Of a stretch of DNA of 64,000 nt, positions 46,733 to 59,190 are shown piece by piece (position 1 is the stretch's first letter; the number at the start of each line of letters is the position of its first letter). The position numbers and the translations under genes are program-made. The stretch is from Triglochin maritima (taxonomy: Eukaryota; Streptophyta; Magnoliopsida; Alismatales; Juncaginaceae). The stretch is taken from positions 12,764,743 through 12,828,742 of the forward strand of contig OY821772.1 in NCBI GenBank assembly GCA_963682175.1, written 5' to 3'. Below the pieces are notes generated by a model. The model had not been told where the DNA came from. It saw only the letters and a list, made by a program, of their open reading frames with translations, and searched no databases.

Positions 46733-49700
46733 GTAGGTGTAGGATTTTGTGCCCTATACTTGTGTATATTTTTTTAAAAATTTAGCAAGCATTTAGGATC
46801 GATTTTCATATTTTCAATAATTTTTCATTTACAAAACATAAACCATACATTTTAATATATGTATCCTACATAAATATTAAATTGTATAGAAGAAAATCAT
46901 ACCCGAAAGATCTCTAAAACCTTTTTGAAGATCCAGAGTCGTGTTGCACTTGAATCGCCTTGGAATTCCTCCAAGTGTTCACCAAGCTCTAAACAAGATT
47001 TAGAAAGAAATGAGTTAGTCAATCAATCTCTAATTCAAGGCTAAAATCTAGGTAATTACCCATTTGATTCTCTTGAGAATTTAATCTCTAAAATGATCAA
47101 CTAATAGGAGAAATTTTTGATGGTTTTGGTGGAGAAAATTAGTAAGGAGAATTTTGCATTCCTATGTTAACAATGAGGGGAGGACGGTCCTATTTATAGG
47201 ACTTCTTCAAAACCTATTTATTGACATCATTTCATGCTAATATTTGCATCTTATATCCATTATCTTTCACCTAAACAATGCTATGTAACGAGTTTTATGT
47301 TTAATTTTCAGGAATAAATAGGTTTGAAGAGATAAAGCATAAAAGGACCCAAAAGCTGGGAAAAATGACTGAATTGTGACATCTAGGGACTAAGATGCAA
47401 GTGAAAAGGACCTGAACGTAAGACCAAAGGACCAAAGAGCAAAAAAAAACTCCACACCATCATGGGGAGTATTTTGGCAATTCTATTCGGGTCGGAGCTC
47501 CGACAAGTGAAGTAGATGCATCAAAGAACAAAAAAGACATCCCGAAAAGCCCAGAATAAAATCCAGCATGATCCAGACCATATAGACCGCCAATTGGCAG
47601 TCCAAGACCGCTAATTGGCGGTCTGTTTTGGCCCAAATCTGCTAAGATATTCGTGGGTCCCGTATTAGCGTGTATTTAGTCCATTTCTGGTATTTGTTTA
47701 GTCCCACATCAGGGGATTGTCCCGGATTACCTTCTTCTATGGATATAAATAGAACTCTTCACCTTCCATTGTAAGCACTCCATATTTTATGTGGCTATTC
47801 TTCCTACTAGAAGTGAGGCCTTGAAGCACACACTAAAGTAGGAGGATGGTACTTGAAATGTGAGTCACTTTAATAAATGTTTCTTTATTATGTTGTTTGT
47901 TTTATGTTTCTTGTTTTACTTTGCTTAATTTCATTTCATTAGGTTTTTTAGTAGCTTAGTTAATATGCTTTCCTTTCTTAGTTTAATAATTAGTGTAATG
48001 TGTAGTGAGTAGTTCCATCCCCTTGGGGGGTGGAGTAGATGTTCATACATGCATTAGAGAATGGAATGAATTATTTATTTCCAATGTGTTGATAAAATAT
48101 GAATGTATGCTTGCTTGTTTAGGATAGAATTTATAACGTGATGAGTTTTGCCAAAATGATTAGACACCTCTCATGCTTGTTTAGATTATGAAATAAACAA
48201 CTTGTATATGTAAATGTTAATCAACTTGGATGGTGAATCGATTGATAGGTTTTGCCATAACATTTAGACACTTCCTATGCATGATAACACCACATTTATT
48301 TGTGCTTAAAGAATGTGTTCAACACCCACCTCTTTGCATGTGTGCACTCACTCCACCCCTTAGGGGTTTTCCATTTCTGAATTCCAACACTCTTCTTTCG
48401 TTCTTAGTTAAGTTTTTAGTTAATCGTTTGTTGCTTTCTTTCGCATTTCATACTTCGTAGTGTAGTGTAGCGTAGACTAGGATAATCAAACTCTCTTCCA
48501 TATTTTTGCCACTTGATTTCGTTCAAACGAAAGGCTACTGACCTCCCTGAGGACGACTCGTATTTGCCACCGCTTCAACGCGGCCGTGCACTTACGGTTT
48601 AAATTAAAACGTTCAACACCTATTCATGTGCAACCCACTTGCACATGATTGTTTGTTAATAGCTCTTATAATCCAATCATATTTCGAGACGTAATCATCC
48701 ATTAACCTCCTCTGATCGAATGGGAACAATTCCGCCCATGATCAAAGAAATTCTCTTATTAATTCAGGCAAAACCGTACACAGACGGTCGACCGAAATAG
48801 CCAACTATTCGGTCGATTGATTGCAAACTGTCAATTTCGGTCGGACAACACGTCCAACAGATTCACCACAACCAAAATCCCTGGTTTCAGTCAAGCGACA
48901 TGTTGAATGGTCGAGCCAAAATGGTCGACCGTCTCTCAATCAGGCAAATCCCTGATTTTGGTCGAACCACATTTGCCAAACAGTCAACTAATTCTCAACC
49001 AGGTAAACTGCCTGATTTCGGTCGAACAAAGTTTGTCAAATGGTCGACCAGTTTGACCGATTTATGCCTTTATCAAATTTTGGATTAATAACCAACAAAA
49101 TTTGATCTTTGGAGTTTTAGCAAATTTATTTTTTATAATGTTACAAACCACATTATAATATACAACACATTATCATACCCCATAATATATTTACATCTAA
49201 TATAAATTTATTTATTATTCTAACCATGTTGTAATCATAACATATTTGATTTTAATATTTTAGCACATGTGTCGCAATACATCATATAAAATGTAAAATC
49301 AAATTCCTTGTTTCCTAGTTCTGTGGTGTGACCTATAGAAGGATCTAAGTTATATTTGTAATGATATAAAACATATTATATAATAAACTATAATCAGTAT
49401 CTAGCTAGACATTATAGACACCAAATAACAACGATGATTTGCTCACTCGATCCAAACACGATCCATTTCGTGATGTTTAATATCACTTGTGTCTATCCTT
49501 TGCCTCATGATATTGAGAATATTATACAAAGTAGAATTGTGTCATGTTTGCAATATATATTCCTTTCTTGATCTCTAAAGCTAATTATAAATATGTAACT
49601 ATACACAAGTTACATTGTGCACATTATAATTTCGCTTTATCAAGGGACCCAACAATATGATCACTCAAGTCAAGTGGGGCAATGATAATCTTTTGACATA

Positions 49701-50207
49701 TCAACTTTCCCATCACAAATCATGTATAACGAACTAATACATTTATCACTATACTTATTGATAGCTTTTGATAATAATCAAATCATACACTCCTTATGTG
49801 AAAAGATATAAGTCTCATATCCTAGGATTCAAAGACACAATGAAACATTAATGACACAAACACAATTCCATAATGTTTCATTTGTTAGGTCAATTCAATA
49901 TACGAAAGAACCATTTTCTATTTCATATACTCATGTTGTTAAATATTTGTAGAGCTACAATACTTCTCTTAACCAACACGACAATCTTAACTCGGTAATT
50001 AATGTTTCATGTTAATTACCATGATTGTGAATGACTTTTGGTTTATGTAAACCATTATCTTTTAGAGCTCTACAGTTAAAGAGAGCATCTTTCTTAACTC
50101 TTCCAAAAGACGAATACATTAATCAAGGAATAAAATGTTCAATAAATTCAATTCATAATAAAAGACATTTAAAAGTCAAATTTTTAGAACATATTCCTTT
50201 CAGTAGG
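46733..50207 (-). mobile_element. Solo LTR of family C (Angela/BARE-like copia)
   Basis: The LTR spans 46738-50202, starting TGTAGGATTTTGTG on the plus strand (LTR 3' end) and ending TTCCTTTCA. The duplication gtagg is exact at 46733-46737 and 50203-50207. It matches the family C LTRs at 53293-55426 and 59191-62571. Native length is about 2.06 kb once the nested solo B LTR is subtracted. TATA complement tatttatagg is at 47191-47200. Confidence 0.9.
47213..48623 (+). mobile_element. Solo LTR of family B with 5-bp duplication
   Basis: The LTR spans 47218-48618 (1401 bp), from ttattgacatc (TG start mutated) to gttcaaca. The duplication cctat is exact at 47213-47217 and 48619-48623. It has a TATA box (ggatataaatag, about 47741), paired palindromes (47583-47623) and the U5 hairpin (48568-48588). 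Confidence 0.92.
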
Positions 50208-50843
50208 ACCCTCAAATGGAAAATTTTGGTCTGACCAAAATTATCTGTTGGTGTTATTATTAATTTCCGTCGGTGGTACTAAAGTCCGAAGAAAAGGTAT
50301 ATCTGTCAGTGTTACATATCCTGCACTGATGAATGACCGACAAATATATATCCGTCGGTGATTCCCATATTTCTAGTAGTATATGTTCGGTAACATTTGG
50401 TTATGCTTGGTTATGAGTCTATATAATGGTATGTTCACCCTTGTTTTTGTACAACGCATACAATACATTGTGAGATTATATCCTTGAGAGAGATTAGGGC
50501 TAGAGATAGATCTAGAGTGCTTTGGAGGACATATTGCCTCCATAAACTTGTAATCTTGATCTCTTCTCCTGTTGAAGAAGCGGAAGAAGGATAGGAAACT
50601 CGTAGGAGACTCCCCCAATGATGTAAGCTTGTTGCCGAACCTTGTAAATCGCGTGCGTCGTGATTGTTTTTCAAGTGTGCATCCGTCTATTGCTTGTTTC
50701 ATCTATCTTTTGAGTTTCTTGTTGCATTATGTTTGGGAGAGGGTCAGAAGTTAATTTTCCTCCTGTAATATTGGTTTTAGTTTTCCATTGTGCACTTTGA
50801 TCCATTTGTCGTGTAGCGCATCATTAGATCCCCTCCTAGAAGC

Positions 50844-50855
50844 TGGTATCAGAGC
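50844..50855 (+). other. Primer-binding site of copia D, Met-tRNA
   Basis: TGGTATCAGAGC, 18 nt upstream of the D gag start codon. Confidence 0.85.
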
Positions 50856-50872
50856 TTTGGTTGCTGCTAGAC

Positions 50873-50996
50873 ATGTCGGACGATGCAAGAAACTTCCATG
50901 TGGAGAAATTCACCAGAAAATGGAACTTTTCCACCTGGCAGAGGAGGGTCTGTACGTTGATGTCGCAAACGAATGGGCTCTTGAATACCCTGGATT
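50873..50996 (+). pseudogene. Copia D gag, N-terminal piece
   Basis: The Met at 50873 starts MSDDARNFHVEKF and continues with FSTWQRRV and GLLNTLD, the N-terminus of a copia gag. The frame ends at about 50996, where the sequence switches to a different gag on the opposite strand. The next part of this gag is at 55549-55922 on the minus strand. Confidence 0.8.
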
Positions 50997-51740
50997 CACC
51001 GCAGTGAAAGCACTCCGTATTGGGAGTTGGCGATTTCTGAGATTTCCCCCTCGAGGCACTCTTATGAGCACCTCCTACTTTCTTGCTCTTGATTGAACCA
51101 CTTTTGGTAGATTTGCCCTTTCCTTTACCAATCTTTTGGCTCCTCCCATGGACGGCAAGGACATGCTTGTCCCTACCCTTGCCCATGTCAACTTCAGCAG
51201 TTTTGAGAGCGTTGTGCAACTCCTCAACACTCACCCCTTTTCCACGCACGTGGTAGTGCATCACAAAGTCCTTAAAGGACGGGGCTAGAGAGCCAAGAAT
51301 CATATCTTCAGCAATGTCCTCGGGCATTGGTGAAGAGAGCTTTGCCAACTTCTCAAGGTACCATTGCATCGTGAGAAAATGCATGGATACCGATGTTCCC
51401 TCCGCCATATGGCACCTTGTGAGTGCGATGGTGGTCTTATAGCGCTCCTTTCGGGCACTATCCATGAACATCTTAGACAAAGCCTCCATGGTCTTCTTGG
51501 GTTTTGAATCCAAGTATTTCACTTGAAGCGAGTCACCCATGGATGCTAGCATAAGACCGTGAACTTGGTTCTCTTGGTCTTCTCACTTGGCTTTAGCCTC
51601 TTTCTCTTCATCGGTTATTCTCTCATTCCATTTTGGGATTCGACCTTCCAAAATGTGAGATAGTTTCTCAAACTTTAACACGACGTTGAGTTTGAGTTGT
51701 CAACTAATGAAGTTTGAGCCATCATTTGCTAAAGGGTGTT
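50997..51740 (-). pseudogene. Family C (Angela/BARE-like) gag
   Basis: Read from about 51740 downwards: SHILEGRIPKWNERITDEE, a stop in place of a conserved residue near 51584, then an open frame with MLASMGDSLQVKYLD, RCHMAEGTSVSMHFL and LAPSFKDFVMHYH. A Lys/Ser-rich tail follows and then the first half of a zinc knuckle (ECFHCGE) at about 50997-51017. The second half of the knuckle is missing at the inversion break. The open frame continues to 50836, but that part is antisense to the D gag. In an intact element it would make the particle protein. Confidence 0.85.
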
Positions 51741-53279
51741 TTTCTATCATGGATCGTACGATAGGTTGGATGTTCGACATTTTTCTACAAAATAAATCAT
51801 ACAGGATTTTAATGTCAATTTTATGTTTATCATACATACATACAAATGTAAATGCTGCAAATAAAATTTTTGCCCATAAATGCAACAAACCAAGATCCTA
51901 TCAATTGAAATATAGACTAGCTAAGGGCTATCGAATACATTACAATATCAAGGTAAGAAAAACATTTTCTAATCACAACCTTTTTGAATTTTAGCAACAT
52001 TAGCATCTTCAAACTCTTGTGCTTCTTGTCATTTTAATTATGAGGGAATATGACCTATCCTCGTAAGAAAAACGTTTTCCCAAAACCGAAGCGAGGGCTC
52101 TACGTAATGTTAAGAAAACTTATTTTCATTTGATACGAGATACGTTTATCCATTGTATTCACAAATAAACATACTTGGGGTTCACTAGGGTGAAACGCAC
52201 CTCATATATTTAATTGTGGTACAACAATAGACAACCATTATATCTCCCACTATTCCCGAAGATGGAGGGAGCTATCTCCCGCTAAGGGCGAGCAGAGTAT
52301 CCCTCAATCAATGGCTGCTAGTGGATGAAATAAGAAGGAAAATTACTCATAATTTTTGTTGGACAATTTCATATATTAACATGTGATTCAAAATTTTAGG
52401 TTATCATGCATATTATTATTCATACACATCCTAACATTCAACACATTCATCACATGCATAGCAAGATTATAAAAACAGAACTTAAACTATTCACACAATC
52501 CACATCGTGTGAGTTTATATGTTCCCTTCGATCCTTGATCCTCGATCCCTGATCTTTGATCCTCGATCGATGCGCTACAGCGGCGACTTCCTCTTGCACC
52601 GGAGATGTAGATTTTAAAGAAAATAAACATGCTCCTCACATTCGATAAAAACCGACTAGTGCAAGTCCTATGTAAAAACCTCTCATATGTAAATGCAATT
52701 ATCTAAAAGACAGAAAGAGAGAATTTTGGCTTTTACATATAAATAAGCCCCTGTATAATAATAATTACATACATTCACATTCATAGTTGCTTATTTGGAA
52801 CATATAAACTCACAATTCCTGCAAAGACAAATCGAGCATCCATGCACGCAATATCGCTATAACCTATCCAATCTAGTTTATCAATCATCTAGAATCCTAA
52901 ACAATTCTTTGAAAAACAGTTTGAAATCTATTAAAAATGTTTTTCATCCATCCATAGTTCAAAAATAATTTTGAACCGTTGTACATCCAATTTCCATTGG
53001 AAAGATGAACCGCAGTTTTTCGGTTCTGTTGATTCTCTTACAAAATAATCATTTCTTTATAAAGCAAAATTATTTTAAGTTAGACTAATGTCTAAATCTT
53101 AATTCTAATAATTACATGGCATGTTTTAAAACACTTAAAACATTTAAAAGGAATTATTATAGAGAATTATATCAACAAAACATTCATATACCGAAAAACC
53201 GGTAAACCGAATTGTTTAAATCCTATATGGTAAACTAAATTCGTTTACAACCTTAAATCATAAGAAAATTGAACCCTAT
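51741..53279 (-). other. Leader of family C
   Basis: A non-coding leader of about 1.5 kb between primer site and gag, as is usual in Angela/BARE-type elements. It is AT-rich and no protein was recognised. Confidence 0.6.
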
Positions 53280-53291
53280 GCTCTGAAACCA
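53280..53291 (-). other. Primer-binding site of family C, Met-tRNA variant
   Basis: The complement reads TGGTTTCAGAGC, one change from the usual site, 1 nt from the LTR end at 53293. It shows that this is a 5' LTR reading on the minus strand. Confidence 0.85.
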
Positions 53292-53292
53292 C

Positions 53293-55426
53293 TGTTGGAT
53301 TTCATTTTTAATTGTGCATATATATTTTTCGAAATTTTATGCATAATAAGGATCAATTACATTTTTCTACGATTTATTTTATGCATGCATCAGTTTGTTT
53401 TAATAACTAGTTTCAAAAACTTATTAAAACAAACACAAGGGACTCCGAAATTCACACCTAGAAGTTCTCTAAAACTTCTTGATGTTCCAGAGACGTTGAG
53501 GAAGACGATCGTCGCTTCTCGTTGCGCCGGATGCCTCCGAGTGTTCACCGAAACCCTAAACAGGGTTGGGGAGAAAGGAGCTAGCCAATCAATCTCAAAA
53601 ATAGCTTAGAATCTAGCTACAAACCCCTTCCTTAATCTCTGAGATTTCTCCTTCCAAAGAATTAGAATTTAAGAGAATTTTCGTGGCCTTTTGTGGTGAA
53701 TTAGGAGAGAAAAGAATTAGCAAAACTTATATTTTAATTAGGGAGAATAAGGACCTATTTATAGGCTCCAATCTTAATCTCAATCATGGCTATTCTTAAG
53801 CCATGTTTTCTTGACATTTTCTCTCACAAACTAATTCCATAATGCATTACATGCATCCACAAAACGTTTGACCAAGTTTGGAGTTAATCCAACCATTGAT
53901 CAAATTAGTCTCTTAATTATCAAAGGCAGAAAATCGATCGCGGTTCGATTTACCGAGTCACACTCGGTTAACCGAATATGTCACGATTGTTTTACGGAGT
54001 ATTAGACGGATGACCGAATCTTAAGGAGAAAAATTCTCCTGAACCGATCGGACCAATTCTTGTCTATAACCGAATGCCTTTCGGTTAACCGAAAATATCG
54101 GAACTGGACATTGTTTGGTCGATCATTTCTGGTTCGGAATACCGATCCAAAATTCCAGGCACTTTGGTCAAGTTCGGTCAATCAACTATGACTATCCGTT
54201 TCACGTTCGGTTGACCGATCCTCAGATCCTTCGGTCGACCGAACCATAACGGATTACCGAACTTTTACCCGATTTTGCCTTTTCAAATTTTGGATTTATT
54301 TCCAACAAAATTTGAACTTTTGGGTTTTAACAAATTCACAACTTATGCAATATATTATCTTATGCAACAATAAATTATTGCACCACATATTTTATGCATC
54401 TCATATGAATTTATCATGATTCTAATTATGTTATATATCACAACATAATTGATTTTACTTGTTCACCACAAGTGTCATATTTTCTATAAGAAACCCGACA
54501 CATCATATGAACCAAAAATCAAGCTTCTTGTTTCCCGGTTTTTGCGGTGTGACCTATGGGAGGATCTAGACTAAGTTGGCAGTGATATTAAGAGCTTAAT
54601 ATCACAAGCTATAAGCGGTATCTATCTACACATTATAGCTCCCAATTAGTTAGATGTCTTAATTCCACTCGAACCAAAACCCGATCCATTCAGTGATGGA
54701 GTGCACCACTTGTTTCCGTCCCTTGCCTCATGATATTAAGAACACACACAAAGTAGTATTGTGTCATCTTTGTATTAGTATTCATTTCTTGATCTCTTTA
54801 AGCTAGTTATAAATATGTGACTTAACTCAAATCACATTGTGCACATTATAACTTTGTTTTATCAAGGGGCCCACTAATATCATCACTCAATTAAGAGGGG
54901 CAATGATAATCTTTTGACTAACTATCTTCTCCAACAAAAATCATACTTAACCAACCAATGCCTTTACACTACACTTATTGATAGCTCAAGACACTAGTCT
55001 AATTAAGCAATTCTTAAGTGATCGGATATAAGTCTCATATCAAAGGACCAAAGACACAGTAAAACAGTAATGACACAGAAAACACAATTCTATAATGTTT
55101 TACTTATTAGGTCTATTCAGTATACAAAAGTAATATTTTCCTCTTTTGTGTACCCGTGTTGTCACTCACTTGTAGAGCTACAATGATCTATGACCAACAC
55201 GACAATCTTAACTCGGCAATTAATGTCCCATGTTAATTACCATGATCGCGAATATTTTTTGTTTTATGTAAACCAATATATTTTAGAGCTCTACGGTTAA
55301 GGACCAAGAGCCTCTTCCTTAACACTTCTAAAAGACGAATAACATAAACAAGAAACAAAATGATTTCTCATTCAATTCATAATAATTGACATTTAAAAGT
55401 AAAACTTTTAGAACACATTCCCTTCA
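53293..55426 (-). repeat. 5' LTR of family C, inverted
   Basis: 2134 bp, TGTTGGATTTC to TTCCCTTCA on the plus strand; the LTR itself reads TGAAGGGAATG to AAATCCAACA. TATA complement is at about 53753-53763. It is closely similar to 59191-62571 but in opposite orientation. The flank ccagt (55427-55431) is the complement of the actgg at 62572-62576. Palindrome TCGGTCGACCGA is at 54231-54242. Confidence 0.92.
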
Positions 55427-55431
55427 CCAGT

Positions 55432-55548
55432 AACCAAAAGAAAAAAACAAAAAAACAAAAGCAAAACGCCACTGAAATGGTGGACTCGACTACGAAAACG
55501 ACACTCCCGGCAACAGCACCAAAAACTTGATTGAATTGTTTTAATTAT
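55432..55548 (-). repeat. Athila-like fragment E: LTR end, tRNA-Asp primer site, leader start
   Basis: The complement reads ...caattcaatca (LTR end, 55528-55548), then agttt and a primer site tggtgctgttgccggg (55506-55521), then leader. Two changes separate this site from the perfect tRNA-Asp site. The leader probably continues at 62577 once the inversion is undone. Confidence 0.7.
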
Positions 55549-55922
55549 TCACCAAATTCTCAAACGAGTCCGGCAACAACGTCAACAACAATATTGCTTG
55601 GTCTTCATCTTCCCATTTGACACCTAGTCGTGTCGAATTTGCAATCAACTTGTTGAACATCGATAGATGATCAACGAAAGGTGCGTTCTCCCACATCCGA
55701 AGCGTGTACAGCTGACACTTCAGGTTGAACTTGTTGCTTAGGCTTTTCTTCATAAACCTATCCTCCAGAAGTTGCCAATATTCAGCCGTGGTTGCCGCCG
55801 ATTCCTCAAAGATAATATCATCGGAAAGACACAACTCGATTATCCCTATCGCCCGGAGACACAACATCTTCCACTTCTCATCGGTCATCTTCGACGACTT
55901 CTTCTCGGCATCATTGATACCG
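55549..55922 (-). pseudogene. Copia D gag, middle piece
   Basis: An open frame on the minus strand with GINDAEKKSSKM, TDEKWKMLCLRAIGII, TTAEYWQLLEDRFMKKSL and LLTLLPDSFENLV, the UBN2-type core of Tork-like copia gag. It starts exactly where pol of family C begins on the other strand (about 55922). It is the natural continuation of 50873-50996. It ends at 55549 against fragment E. Confidence 0.85.
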
Positions 55923-55923
55923 G

Positions 55924-58900
55924 ATGTTTGTTATTGAAGTAAATTTAGCCACCTCTGTCCAGGATTGGGTAATTGATACCGGATTTTGTGCTCACATAGT
56001 TTCTAATGTGCAGCTACTCACGGATAGGAAGGAACTCGTAAGGAACGAGGTAGAATTGAAGGTCGGAAATGGTGCGAACGTTTCTGCCGTTGCACAAGGT
56101 TCTGTGGTGCTTCAATTATGTAGTGGTTTAAATTTATGTCTAAAGAATGTTTATTTTGTGACTTCGATTAGCAAGAACATTATTTCTATATCATGCTTAG
56201 ATATGGATAATTTCAATATAAATATTTCAAATTCTTACTTTTCTATATCGAAGAATGGTGTTTTTATGCAAGTGCATTCATAAGGAATGGTCTCTATTTG
56301 CTTGAATTGAATAATAAACAAATCTTTAATATCAATAACAAAAGACTTAAGACCACTCACGAGAATGATACTCTCTTGTGGCACTATCGTCTTGGTCACA
56401 TAAATGAAAAGCGCATCAAGAAATTGCAAGAAGCTAACCTTCTTGGTCTACTTGATTTTAAATCATTGGAGACGTGCCAACCATGTATAATGGGAAAAAT
56501 GACCAAAAAGCCTTTCAAGAAGAAAGGTCCAAGGGCAAGTGGCTTGTTGGATTTGATACATTCCGATGTATGTGGTCCAATGAGTACTAGTGCACGAGAT
56601 GGTTTCAAGTACTTCATTACGTTCACGGATGATTATAGTCGTTATGGCTATGTTTATCTAATGAGAAACAAAAGTGAGTCCTTTGACAAGTTCAAAGAAT
56701 TCAAGAATGAAGTAGAGAACCAACTCAACAAGAAAATCAAGTCTCTACGAACGGATCGTGGAGGTGAGTACTTAAGTGCCGAATTTGACTCATACCTAAA
56801 GGAGTTTGGTATTGTACCTCAACTCACACCTCTCGGTACACCTCAGTGGAATGGGGTATCCGAAAGGAGGAATAGGACATTGCTCGACATGGTTCGGTCA
56901 ATGATGAGTCATGCGGAATTACCTCTTTACTTTTGGAGTTATGCACTACAAACTGCAGCTTACACACTAAATAATGTTCCATCCAAATCCGTGGAGAAAA
57001 CTCCTTATGAGATGTGGAGTGGTAAAACACCCTCAATTTTCTCAAGATTTGGGGTTGTGAGGCTTACGTCAAGAAATTGATGTCGACCAAACTTCAACCA
57101 AAAGCGGATAAGTGCTTCTTTATAGGTTATCCTCGTGAGACAAGAGGATACTACTTTTGGCATATCACCTCCAATCGAGTGATTGTAGAGAGGGATGTCA
57201 CATTTCTGGAAAAGGAATTTCTAGAAAGAGTAAAAAGTAGTGGGAGTAGGGTTGTGCTTGAGGAAACTCAAGATACTCTACAAGATCATGACATGAATGA
57301 TGACATTCAAGATCATGAAAGCCCAACCGAGGTTCCTTTGGTTAGTGGGAGCGTGAGTGAGAGACCCTCGCAAGAAATTGTGAGAGAATCTCAATCATCC
57401 CCACCTAGTGTACGTTCAAGAGTTGAACGTGAACCCACTCCTCAAAGAGTTGTGGAAGAAGTTCAAGAGACACGAGAAGAACCAAAAGAACTAAGAAGGT
57501 CAACAAGGGAAAGGAAGAAACCCGACTTGTATCTGGGACTTCATGAAATCATGGTACTAGATACCAATGATCCCTTGACCTTCCAAGAAGCAATGGAAAG
57601 GGAAGACTCCAAACTATGGCTTAAGGCCATGGAATCCGAAATAGAATCCATGTATGATAACCAAGTATGGAGCTTTGTTGACCTTCCTCAAGGGAAAAAT
57701 GTCATTCAAAATAAATGGGTTTTCAAGAGGAAGATGGACATGGATGAGAACTTGACAACCTACAAAGCGAGGAATTGACTCAAGTTGCCATGTTCAAGTC
57801 TATTCGGATAATGCTCGCTATTGCCGCATTTCATGATTATGAAATATGGCAAATGGATGTCAAAACAGCGTTCCTTAATGGGAACTTGGAAGAGGATGTG
57901 TACATGGTACAACCTCGAGGTTTTGAAGATCCAAAGAATAGCGAGAAAGTATGCAAGCTTCAAAGATCCATTTATGGATTGAAGCAAGCATCAAGGAGTT
58001 GGAACAAACGCTTTGACGAGGAAGTGAAGAGGCTTCACTTCATTCAAAGTAAGGAAGAACCTTGTATATACAAGAAGGTTAGTGGGAGCCATGTAATATT
58101 CCTAATCTTATATGTCGATGACATATTGCTCATGGGCAATCATATTCCTTTGCTTGAGCAAACGAGAAGTTCATTGAAATCTGCATTTTCGATGAAAGAT
58201 ATGGGTGAGGCTCAATACATCTTGGGAATCAAGATATATAGAGATAGATCTCGTAAACTCATTAGCCTCAGTCAACGTACATACATTGACAAGGTCTTGG
58301 AAAGGTTCAAGATGAACAACTCCAAAAAGGGCAGTGTGCCAATGAGTATGGGTGTGCAACTCAAGAAGTCTCAACGTGCGCAATCACGTAAGGACTTAGA
58401 GTACATGAAGGATGTCCCTTATGCTTCGGCAATTGGTTTGATCATGTACGCGATGACTTGCACAAGACCCGATGTCTCGTATTGTCTAAGCGTGACAAGT
58501 CGTCACCAATCCAACGCAGGTCCTGAGCATTGAACTACGGTCAAGAATATCCTGAAGTACCTTAATCGGACTAAGGATAAGATTCTTGTTTATGGGGGAC
58601 AAAGGGAGTTGATAGCCGAAGGTTACTCGGACGTGAGTTTCATGAGTGATCCAGACGATAGAAGGTCACAATCAGGATACGTCTTTCTTCTGAATGGTGG
58701 AGCCGTGAGTTGGCGTAGTTGGAAACAAAGCACTACGACCGACTCAACCACTGCTTCCGAAGTAATGGATGTCGCTGAAGCGAGCAAGGAAGGAGTGTGG
58801 ATCAAGAAGTTCCTTGAAGATCTTGGAGTAGTTCCCACAAGCGAGGGACCCATTGAGCTGTTTTGCGATAATAGTGCTTCTATGTCGCAAATCAAGGATC

Positions 58901-59106
58901 CTAGATCACACCACAAAGTGAAGTACATGGATCGTAAGTATTTTGTGACACGTGACCTCATCGACGAAGGCAAAATAAATCTATTATGGGTGGACACCAA
59001 CAGCAACACAGCTGATCCATTCACAAAACCTTTATCCCAAGCCAAGGGCGAAATGCATTTCGAGTCCATGGGATTGAGGAACCATGTAGATTGGCTTGAT
59101 GATTGA
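55924..59106 (+). pseudogene. Family C pol (Angela/BARE-like copia)
   Basis: Protease is at 55924-56280 (DWVIDTGFCAH with the catalytic Asp). The pre-integrase zinc finger is at about 56385-56490 (H-x-H ... CQPC). The integrase core has HSDVCGP, FTDDYSRYG and GVSERRNR carrying the D, D and E residues. RT is at about 57690-58300 (QMDVKTAFLNG, SIYGLKQAS, LYVDDILLMG). RNase H is at 58610-59050 to DPFTKPL. Breaks: frameshifts near 56280 and 57050, a deletion near 57775 removing about 25 residues of RT, and TGA at 58531-58533. The final stop is at 59104-59106. The part after the deletion is otherwise well kept. The lineage name rests on overall motif similarity. Confidence 0.92.
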
Positions 59107-59180
59107 TATGTAATGGGGTTTACCCTAGTTATTATTGTTTTATACATTAAGTATGTATGTGAAAGAAAACTTTAATAACA

Positions 59181-59190
59181 AGTGGGAGAT
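59181..59190 (+). other. Polypurine tract of family C
   Basis: agtgggagat directly precedes the LTR start TGAAGGG at 59191, about 75 bp after the pol stop. Confidence 0.8.

Larger units (their letters stand above)
44152..50381. mobile_element. Non-autonomous CACTA element carrying nested LTRs
   Basis: Ends are CACTACATGAG (44152) and, complemented, TACTACTAGAAA (50381, first base mutated). Both subterminal zones (44160-44620 and 46230-46735, 50210-50360) are packed with ccgtcggtgta motifs in both orientations, the expected transposase-binding repeats. No transposase was found. Without the nested LTRs it is about 2.8 kb. The 3-bp duplication is not matched (tca versus tat). Confidence 0.75.
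44086..50842 (+). repeat. 5' LTR of copia element D, split by a CACTA
   Basis: Proposed LTR: 44086-44151 (starting TGTTGAAAATTGG) plus 50382 to about 50842, with TATA-like ctatataatgg at 50419. It is about 526 bp without the insertion. A methionine-tRNA primer site follows at 50844. The start is inferred from TG and the abrupt end of the copia on its left; the exact 3' end is uncertain. Confidence 0.5.

Noticed and set aside
50836..51552. A 238-aa minus-strand open frame as one protein
   Set aside because: Only residues up to the half zinc knuckle are family C gag; the last 50 or so residues are antisense of the D gag N-terminus beyond the inversion break.
58623..59147. A 174-aa open frame opposite the copia RNase H
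   Set aside because: It is antisense to a well-recognised RNase H and has no protein-like motifs of its own.
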